Below are positions 51,956 through 64,000 of a stretch of 64,000 nt of DNA, piece by piece. The stretch covers positions 1 to 64,000 of the forward strand of contig NZ_JAUSBN010000049.1 in the NCBI RefSeq assembly GCF_030651995.1, in the 5' to 3' direction. The first letter of the stretch is position 1. Every line of letters starts with the position of its first letter. Under the pieces are notes generated by a model. It ran no database searches and was not told the DNA's origin. It saw only the letters and a list, made by a program, of their open reading frames with translations. The stretch is from Reyranella sp. (GTDB taxonomy: Bacteria; Pseudomonadota; Alphaproteobacteria; Reyranellales; Reyranellaceae). The position numbers and the translations under genes are program-made.

Positions 51956-52542
51956 TGCGGTCTCCCCAGAAGGTCGAGCGCCGGCTGGACCACCGCTTCC
52001 AGCGTGCGCCGGCGAGCGCCGGTGCGCGACAGCACGCGCATGCCCATCAGGACGCCCAGCAGGTGGATCGACAGGGCCTCGGCATCGGTGCCGTGCGGCG
52101 TCTCGCCGGCCTCGATCGCGGCCTCGACGTTGCGCCGGAAGAACGCGCGGATCTCCTCGAGATAGCCCCTGACCACGCGGCCGAGCTCGGCGTCATGCGG
52201 CGCCACGTCGAGCGCGGAATTCACCAGCAGGCAGCCCTTGCAGTCGGGATCCTTCAGCGAACGGTCGATCACCTCGGCCAGGAACGCGCGGATCGCCTCG
52301 CGGGGACGGTGACCGGCCTCGAGCCGCGCGATGCGCTCGCGGGTCGAACGGTTGGCGTAGCGTTCGAGGACGCGCTCGAACAGGGCGCGCTTGCCGCCGA
52401 ACGCGTTGTAGAGGCTGGCGCCGCCGATCCCCATCTCGCGCGCGAGGTCGCGCACCGACGTGGCCTCGTAGCCACGATTCCAGAAACAGTCGACCGCGGC
52501 ATCGAGCGCGCGGTCTTCGTCGAATTCCCTCAGGCGAGCCAT
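51952..52542 (-). CDS. TetR/AcrR family transcriptional regulator
   Basis: ALDAAVDCFWNRGYEATSVRDLAREMGIGGASLYNAFGGKRALFERVLERY; CKGCLLVNSALD C-terminal motif. Confidence 0.93.
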   Translation of the reverse strand: MARLREFDEDRALDAAVDCFWNRGYEATSVRDLAREMGIGGASLYNAFGGKRALFERVLERYANRSTRERIARLEAGHRPREAIRAFLAEVIDRSLKDPDCKGCLLVNSALDVAPHDAELGRVVRGYLEEIRAFFRRNVEAAIEAGETPHGTDAEALSIHLLGVLMGMRVLSRTGARRRTLEAVVQPALDLLGRPH

Positions 52543-52620
52543 TAGAGCATAAGAGCGCAATTCTGGATCGATCGCACTAAAATTCGTGCGCGGCTGGCCC
52601 GCTCCGTGCTAGCGAAGGGC

Positions 52621-53541
52621 ATGGCCGAGGGAACACCCGTGCGGATCACACGCGACCACTGGGGGTTCCTGTGCGGCGCCATCATGGCGCTCGGAGCGTC
52701 GCTGTCGTTCGCGTCGGCGCGTGCCGGCATTCTGGGCGGCCTTGGCGCCGTCGACATGATCTTCGCCCGCTACGTCGTGGCCGGCGCGATCATGCTGCCG
52801 CTGCTCGTGCGCTATGGGCTGCGTGATTTTGCCGGCATCGGCCTGCGTCGGTCGCTGATTCTCACGCTTCTGGGGGGCGCTCCCTTCGCGCTGCTGCAGA
52901 CCGGGGGATACGGCTTTGCGCCGCTCGCCCATGGCGCCGTGATCGCGCCCGCGACCGTGACCATCGTCAGCACGATCGGCGCCGCCCTGTTCCTGCGCGA
53001 ACGCCTGAGCCGCAACCATCTGGTCGGCGCCGCCGTCGTGCTGGCGGGCATCTTCCTGATCGGCTGGGATGGGCTTACCCAGCCGGCGGGCGAGCGCGCC
53101 TGGCTTGGCGATCTCCTGTTCTTCGCGTCGAGCGTGCTGTGGGCGGGCTTCACCCTGTTGCTGCGCCACTGGCGCCTGCCCGCCCTGCAGGCGACGGCGG
53201 TGGTGGCGGTGCTGTCGTTCCTGCTGACGACGCCGATCTACCTGGCCGTGATGGGGATTGCGCACCTGCAGGCGCTGCCGCTGGGCATGCTGGTCTTCCA
53301 GGGTCTGGTTCAGGGCGGCCTGCAGGGCGCGATCACCATGGTGGCCTACAGCCAGGCCGTGATCTTCCTCGGCGTGAGCCGTGCGGTGCTGTTTCCGGCC
53401 ATCGTGCCGGCTCTGTCGGTGCTGGTCGGGATCCCAATTGTGGGGGAGATTCCCGGGGCCCTTCAGATCGCGGGTCTCGGTCTCGTCACGATGGGCCTGC
53501 TGACGACGATCGGAACGTTCCGGCGGCTCGGCCTGCGCTGA
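52621..53541 (+). CDS. DMT/EamA family transporter
   Basis: 10-TM pattern; duplicated EamA-type repeats; divergent from the tetR gene. Confidence 0.9.
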   Translation: MAEGTPVRITRDHWGFLCGAIMALGASLSFASARAGILGGLGAVDMIFARYVVAGAIMLPLLVRYGLRDFAGIGLRRSLILTLLGGAPFALLQTGGYGFAPLAHGAVIAPATVTIVSTIGAALFLRERLSRNHLVGAAVVLAGIFLIGWDGLTQPAGERAWLGDLLFFASSVLWAGFTLLLRHWRLPALQATAVVAVLSFLLTTPIYLAVMGIAHLQALPLGMLVFQGLVQGGLQGAITMVAYSQAVIFLGVSRAVLFPAIVPALSVLVGIPIVGEIPGALQIAGLGLVTMGLLTTIGTFRRLGLR

Positions 53542-53565
53542 CGCAAGGCCGGCGCACTGCTCGAC

Positions 53566-58940
<5,375 letters not shown>

Positions 58941-59104
58941 GTTTTGGTCGCCGTAGTCAGGGCCGGATTGGGTCGAGTTCATGGCCCGTTCCAAGGGCCG
59001 CGGGAGGCGCCGGAGGAACGGTTGAAAAGTATATCACGCCGACTGTCCGCGGGAAGCAATTTCGCTGTTTCTAGAGGCGTTTAGGGCCCGTGGCGTAACG
59101 CAAA

Positions 59105-59124
59105 ACAGGCCCCGCGGGGCCTGT
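59105..59124 (-). terminator. Perfect 20-bp palindrome after dnaA (possible terminator)
   Basis: acaggccccgcggggcctgt followed by TTTT on the - strand. Confidence 0.6.
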
Positions 59125-59148
59125 CTCACGTTTCCTCTATGTGCTTTC

Positions 59149-60558
59149 CTAGCCTTGCAGCTGCCGCTTGAGCAGTTCGACGTCCTCGGCGATCGACAGA
59201 TCGGAAACCTTGAGTTCCTCGATCTTGCGCACGGCGTGCATGACCGTCGTGTGGTCGCGGTTACCGAAGCGCTTGCCGATCTGCGGCAGGCTGAGGGTGG
59301 TGAGCTGCTTGGCGAGGTACATCGCCACCTGGCGGGGCCGGGCGACCGAGCGGGCGCGCCGCGGCGAACTCATCTCGGCGAGCTTGATGTTGTAGTGGGC
59401 GGCGACGCGCTGCTGGATCTCGTCGACCGTGACCTTGCGGTCGGCCTGGCGCAGCAGGTCGTGCAGCACATCCTGCGCCATCTCCACGGTGATCTCGCGA
59501 CCGATCAGTTGGCCGTGCGCGACGACGCGGTTCAGGGCGCCCTCGAGCTCGCGGATGTTGGTGCTGATCTTGTGCGCGAGGAACTCGAGCACGTTGGCCG
59601 GCACCGGCACCCGCGCGTTCTCCGCCTTGGTCTGCAGGATCGACAGGCGCAGCTCGTAGGTCGACGAGTGGATGTCGGCCACGAGGCCGCTGCCCAGCCG
59701 CGAGCGCATGCGCTCCTCGATGTCCTGCAGCTCGCTCGGCGGCTTCTCCGAGGACAGGATGATCTGCTTGTTCTGCTCGACCAGCGAGTTGAACGTGAAG
59801 AAGAACTCGTCCTGGCTCGCTTCCTTGCCGCAGATGAACTGCACGTCGTCGACCATCAGCACGTCGACGTTGCGGAACAGCTCCTTGAACTGGCCGGTGT
59901 TCTTGGTGCGCAGCGCCTGGATGAACCGGTTCACGAAGCTCTCGGCCGTCAGGTAGAGAACGCGGGTCTTGGGATCGCGCTCGCGGATGACATGCCAGAT
60001 CGCGTGCATCAGATGGGTCTTGCCGAGGCCGACGCCGCCGAAAATGTAGAGCGGGTTGCGCTCGGGCAGGGGCATGTCCTGCTCGGAGATGTTGCGCGCC
60101 GCCGCATACGCGAACTCGTTGGGCTTGCCGACGACGAAGTTCGCGAAGGTGTAGCGTCCTTCCGGAGCCTGCGAGATCTCGTCGGCGCCGCGGCCGATCG
60201 AGGGACCCATGCGCGGCATCGGCGGCTGGTGGTTCTGCGACGAGGGCACGGGCGGCATCGCGATGATCTCGTTCGGCCGGCGCGGCGCCGGCGGTGGCAC
60301 GAGGTTCACCTCGACGTTCTTCACCTCGGTGTTGACCGATTGCCAGTAGGCGAGCACGCGGTCGCCATAGTGACGACCGACCCAGTCGCGCACGAAGCGC
60401 GTCGGCGCATAGAGGCGCAGCTTGCCGGCCTTGAGTTCACCCAGCTCGACCTCGCCGAACCATGTCTTGAAGGCCTTGTCCCCAATCTCCTTGCGAAGCC
60501 GATCGCAGACGCGCACCCAATGTGCTTCGAGCTCCTTTCGGCCCGCCCCTTCATCCAT
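59149..60558 (-). CDS. dnaA: Chromosomal replication initiator DnaA
   Basis: NPLYIFGGVGLGKTHLMHAIWH; C-terminal ARSVARPRQVAMYLAKQLTTLSLPQIGKRFGNRDHTTVMHAVRKIEEL. ORF could extend to 60666; ATG at 60558 (MDEGAGRKELEAHW) preferred. Confidence 0.95.
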   Translation of the reverse strand: MDEGAGRKELEAHWVRVCDRLRKEIGDKAFKTWFGEVELGELKAGKLRLYAPTRFVRDWVGRHYGDRVLAYWQSVNTEVKNVEVNLVPPPAPRRPNEIIAMPPVPSSQNHQPPMPRMGPSIGRGADEISQAPEGRYTFANFVVGKPNEFAYAAARNISEQDMPLPERNPLYIFGGVGLGKTHLMHAIWHVIRERDPKTRVLYLTAESFVNRFIQALRTKNTGQFKELFRNVDVLMVDDVQFICGKEASQDEFFFTFNSLVEQNKQIILSSEKPPSELQDIEERMRSRLGSGLVADIHSSTYELRLSILQTKAENARVPVPANVLEFLAHKISTNIRELEGALNRVVAHGQLIGREITVEMAQDVLHDLLRQADRKVTVDEIQQRVAAHYNIKLAEMSSPRRARSVARPRQVAMYLAKQLTTLSLPQIGKRFGNRDHTTVMHAVRKIEELKVSDLSIAEDVELLKRQLQG

Positions 60559-60629
60559 GCCTGCCCCCGCAAAATCGTTGTTTTCGTATGTAGTGTTGTT
60601 ATTGCCTTGGATCGGCGCTTGAATTCGAT

Positions 60630-61169
60630 TCACGTTTGTCTCCACGGAAGCCCCGCTGCCTTCCATCCCCTCGTCGCGCCGCGCTTGCCCTGCGCATCGA
60701 GGGGTCCTTCAAAGCCGTCTGCCACATTGAGACACGTACTGTATCCGGCCGCGGCCATGGCTTTCGCCGCCGCGACCGATCTCACCCCACTTCGACACAG
60801 AAAGAGCAGCGGCACCTCCTTGTCCGCCAGCGCCTGCGAAAGCGCGCCGACGAAATCCGGATTGACCTGCATGTTCGGGAAGATCTGCCATTCGACCAGG
60901 CCCGGCTTCTTGTCGAGGCCGGCAAGGTCGGGCACGCCCACATAGTTCCACTCGGCGCGTGTGCGTACGTCGATCAGGATCGCATCCTTCCGTTCGCCGA
61001 GAATCTTCCAGGCAACCTCAGGAACGACGTCGCCGGCGTAGCCGGCTGCGGGGGACACTTCGAATGTGTCTGCGATCTTGTTGTCTTTCGACATGGCCCC
61101 CGCTTTCATTCGTCGAAGCGAGGCGTTGTCCGGCGAGCCAGCGAACGAAGGCGACACACAACACGGCAA
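60630..61169 (-). CDS. Rhodanese-like domain protein
   Basis: EVAWKILGERKDAILIDVRTRAEWNYVGVPDL; VPLLFLCRSGVRSVAAAKAMAAAGYSTCLNVADGFEG. Confidence 0.88.
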   Translation of the reverse strand: MPCCVSPSFAGSPDNASLRRMKAGAMSKDNKIADTFEVSPAAGYAGDVVPEVAWKILGERKDAILIDVRTRAEWNYVGVPDLAGLDKKPGLVEWQIFPNMQVNPDFVGALSQALADKEVPLLFLCRSGVRSVAAAKAMAAAGYSTCLNVADGFEGPLDAQGKRGATRGWKAAGLPWRQT

Positions 61170-61620
61170 GAGGGAACGAGGGATTTCAGCGAGCGTCGCT
61201 TATGGGACGCTTCATCTTCTTATCGATCGTCGAACTTGCGAAGCGTTGTGTACCTGTCTCCCTCGTTCGTCGTTTCGATGGAGAGGAATCCCCTCTTCTC
61301 CATCTGGCTCGCGATCCAAGCGCCCCACGCCCCGTCGCGATGTCGTGAGTCTTATCCAGACTCTCCGAAGCGCGCAAACGAATCACACGCAGAACACCAC
61401 ACGCTATTCAGCCACTTCGCGACGCTGCTCGATTGACAAGTTGTACGAACCGATTTTGCGCGTCGTTCGTCGAGAGACGGCTCTCAACATCTAGCGCTCG
61501 CCGTCGCGCTTCGTTCGATAACTCCGAATCGTATGTCAGTCGGCCAATCGACGACCAAACGATCATTGAAGAAAGTCGCCGAGATTTTTTTCGTCAAAGA
61601 GTCCCGGCTTCGTCATCGCC

Positions 61621-61653
61621 ACAAAAGAAAACGCCGCTCGAAGGAGCGGCGTT
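61621..61653 (-). terminator. Rho-independent terminator of rpsT
   Basis: - strand: aacgccgctc-cttc-gagcggcgtt-ttcttttgt. Confidence 0.85.
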
Positions 61654-61684
61654 CACAAACACTGAAGCGGGATGTCGGAAAGCG

Positions 61685-61948
61685 TCAGGCCATCGCCTTG
61701 ATGCGCGCCGAGAGGCGCGACACGCGGCGCGAGGCGGCGTTCTTGGTCACGATGCGCTTGATGGCGCCACGCTGGATCTCCGGCTGCGCCATACGCAGCG
61801 CTTCCTGGGCGGCCTTCTTGTCGCCGGACGCAATCGCCTCCTCGACCTTCTTCACCGAACCGCGCACGCGGCTGCGGCGCGACGTATTCACGGCGGTGCG
61901 GCGCTCGGTCTGGCGGGCGCGCTTCTCGGCCGACTTGTGATTAGCCAT
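61685..61948 (-). CDS. rpsT: 30S ribosomal protein S20
   Basis: [39 protein letters not shown]. Confidence 0.97.
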   Translation of the reverse strand: MANHKSAEKRARQTERRTAVNTSRRSRVRGSVKKVEEAIASGDKKAAQEALRMAQPEIQRGAIKRIVTKNAASRRVSRLSARIKAMA

Positions 61949-62023
61949 AATAGTCCTCGTTGCTCGAAGGGCGCGCTTATACGGGCCGTATGGGGGCCGG
62001 TCAAGCGCTCCAAATCCGCCAAA

Positions 62024-62806
62024 TCAGCGATGTTTCCAGCCCGGCTTACGCTTCTCGGCGAAAGCGGCCATGCCCTCGGACCGGTCGTCGAAGGCAAAAG
62101 TTGCGTGAAAGGTCCTGCGCTCGAAACGGACACCCTCCGAAAGGGTCGTCTCGAAGGCCCGGTTGACCGCTTCCTTGGCGACCATGGTGGCGGGCAGAGA
62201 CATGCCGGCGATCTTCTCGGCCGTGGCGATGGCGTCGTCCATGAGCTGGGCCAGCGGCACGACCCGGCTGACCAGGCCGCAGCGCTCGGCTTCGGCCGCG
62301 TCCATCATGCGCCCGGTCAGGACCATGTCCATGGCCTTCGACTTGCCGACGAAGCGCGGCAGGCGCTGGGTGCCGCCTGCCCCGGGAATGGTGCCCAGGG
62401 TGATCTCGGGCTGGCCGAACTTGGCATTGTCCGCAGCGATGATGAAGTCACACATCATGGCCATCTCGCAGCCGCCGCCCAGGGCGTACCCGGCCACCGC
62501 GGCGACGATCGGCTTGCGGACCTGGCTCACCTTCTCCCAGCCGACGGTGATGAAGTCCTGCAGGAAGACGTCCTGGTAGGTCTTCTCCTTCATCTCCTTG
62601 ATGTCGGCACCGGCGGCGAACGCCTTGTCGCTGCCCGTCAGAACCATGCACCCGATGCCGGGATCGGCTTCGAACGCATCGAGTGCCTGGCCGAGCTCGC
62701 GCACCAGATCGGCGCAGAGCGCGTTCAGCGCCTTCGGGCGGTTCAGCCGGATGATCCCGACCCGGCCTTTGGTTTCGGTCTGGATATTCTCGTATGTCGT
62801 GGTCAT
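62024..62806 (-). CDS. Enoyl-CoA hydratase
   Basis: [77 protein letters not shown]. Confidence 0.93.
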   Translation of the reverse strand: MTTTYENIQTETKGRVGIIRLNRPKALNALCADLVRELGQALDAFEADPGIGCMVLTGSDKAFAAGADIKEMKEKTYQDVFLQDFITVGWEKVSQVRKPIVAAVAGYALGGGCEMAMMCDFIIAADNAKFGQPEITLGTIPGAGGTQRLPRFVGKSKAMDMVLTGRMMDAAEAERCGLVSRVVPLAQLMDDAIATAEKIAGMSLPATMVAKEAVNRAFETTLSEGVRFERRTFHATFAFDDRSEGMAAFAEKRKPGWKHR

Positions 62807-62832
62807 TTGCTCTTTCCTCCTCGGGTCGTGTC

Positions 62833-63672
62833 TCAGCGCTGGCAGCGCGCGCAATAGAAGGTGGATCTCCCGGCCTGCACGAGCCGGCGCACCGTCTGGC
62901 CGCAGTCGCGGGTGGGGCAGGCGATGCCGGCCCGGTCATAGACGTTGAAGCGCGTCTGGAAATAGCCGAGTTCGCCGCCCGGCTGAACATGATCGCGCAG
63001 GGTCGAACCTCCGTCCTGTATCGAACGGCTGAGCACGAGCTTGATCGCCTCGACGAGGCGACCCGCACGCTCCCCCTTGATGGTGTGGGCGGAGCGGCGC
63101 GGCGAGATGCCGGCCAGGAACAGCGCCTCGCACGCATAGATGTTGCCGACGCCCACCAGGGTCTTCTGATCGAGCAGTGCCGCCTTGATCGGCGTCCTGC
63201 GGCCGGCGAGGCGGGCGGCCAGTACATCGCCGGTAAAGGCGTCGTCCAGAGGCTCCGGGCCCAGGCTCTTGAAGTACTTGTGCCGGGCCACCGCCTCGTC
63301 GGCCACCAGCACCATCAGCCCGAAGCGGCGGGCGTCGTTGAAGCGGACCTGCCAGCCATCATCCATGCCGAACACGACATGGTCATGCCGCCCGAGCGGA
63401 TGGCTGGCGGCGCTCTCGGCATCATGCAGGGTCATGCGGCCCGACATGCCGAGATGCACGATCAGGGTCTGGCCGTCGTCGAGGCGGATCAGCAGGTACT
63501 TTGCCCGCCGGTCGATGCCCGTGACCATGCGGCCCTCGACCCTGGCGGCAAACTTGGCCGGCAGGGGCACCCGAAGGTCGGGTCGACGCTGCTGCAGTTG
63601 CACGATCCGCCGACCGACCAGGCGCGGCATCAACCCGCGTCGGACGGTCTCTACTTCAGGAAGTTCTGGCAT
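62833..63672 (-). CDS. mutM: Formamidopyrimidine-DNA glycosylase
   Basis: [24 protein letters not shown]-terminal zinc finger [28 protein letters not shown]. Confidence 0.96.
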   Translation of the reverse strand: MPELPEVETVRRGLMPRLVGRRIVQLQQRRPDLRVPLPAKFAARVEGRMVTGIDRRAKYLLIRLDDGQTLIVHLGMSGRMTLHDAESAASHPLGRHDHVVFGMDDGWQVRFNDARRFGLMVLVADEAVARHKYFKSLGPEPLDDAFTGDVLAARLAGRRTPIKAALLDQKTLVGVGNIYACEALFLAGISPRRSAHTIKGERAGRLVEAIKLVLSRSIQDGGSTLRDHVQPGGELGYFQTRFNVYDRAGIACPTRDCGQTVRRLVQAGRSTFYCARCQR

Positions 63673-63699
63673 GCGCGGCGGCCATGTACAGTGCGGTCA

Positions 63700-64000
63700 A
63701 TGAAGAGGCAACAGCGAGCATTAAACGTCCTGCGGCCGGCCGTTACCATGCTCGTCATCGGTCTTTCGCTGGTGGCGGCCTTGTCCTGGCTGGCGACATG
63801 GCACTGGGCGTTCGAGCTGCTGACCCATTTCCATGTCTACTTTCTCCTTGCGGGCGCGGTGCTCGCACTGGTGGCGCTCAGCCTGCGGCAGTGGTGGACG
63901 GCCGGGCTGTCGTCGCTGATCGTCGCTGCGAGCTTCCCGGTCGTGTGGCCGCACATGCACCTGCCGCCGACCGATCTTCAGCCCCAGCCAGGGCCGGTGG
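63700..64000 (+). CDS. Membrane protein N-terminus (possibly EEP-family membrane hydrolase), truncated by window end
   Basis: MKRQQRALNVLRPAVTMLVIGLSLVAALSWLATWHWAFELLTHFHVYFLLAGAVLALVALSLRQWW...; open to the window end. Confidence 0.5.
   Translation, partial: MKRQQRALNVLRPAVTMLVIGLSLVAALSWLATWHWAFELLTHFHVYFLLAGAVLALVALSLRQWWTAGLSSLIVAASFPVVWPHMHLPPTDLQPQPGPV

Overview
This is a high-GC alphaproteobacterial chromosome segment with mostly housekeeping content. Left part: an IS30-type transposase C-terminal remnant, then rimP-nusA-ylxR-infB-rbfA / truB-rpsO-pnp. Middle: fabI-fabB-fabA divergent from irr, then a rubrerythrin/Fe-S protein/DUF3501 cluster preceded by an Irr-box-like palindrome; two TonB genes; msrA; hslVU; a TRAP (DctPQM) operon; a SulP transporter. 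Right end: gyrB-recF-dnaN-dnaA, rpsT and mutM. The main discovery is at 49686-51544 (- strand). Two adjacent genes that the ORF track splits are each continuous across one in-frame TGA at a redox-active position: FFRGSW-U-PYC in an AhpC/TSA-like peroxiredoxin, and ALLVPV-U-PAC in a GrdB-like protein. Each TGA is followed 18-19 nt later by a hairpin that fits the bacterial SECIS consensus. They sit in a tight TetR-DUF1330-Prx(U)-GrdB-like(U) operon, which I interpret as a selenoprotein redox module. The second candidate is an orphan two-gene module at 33198-38226, between hslU and an MFS gene. It encodes a 1341-aa protein of unknown family and a 332-aa protein with a possible papain-like cysteine-peptidase layout. 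Many long ORFs in the track are antisense or frame artefacts of the high GC content. Start sites were refined by eye; all family calls are from reading motifs, not from database searches.
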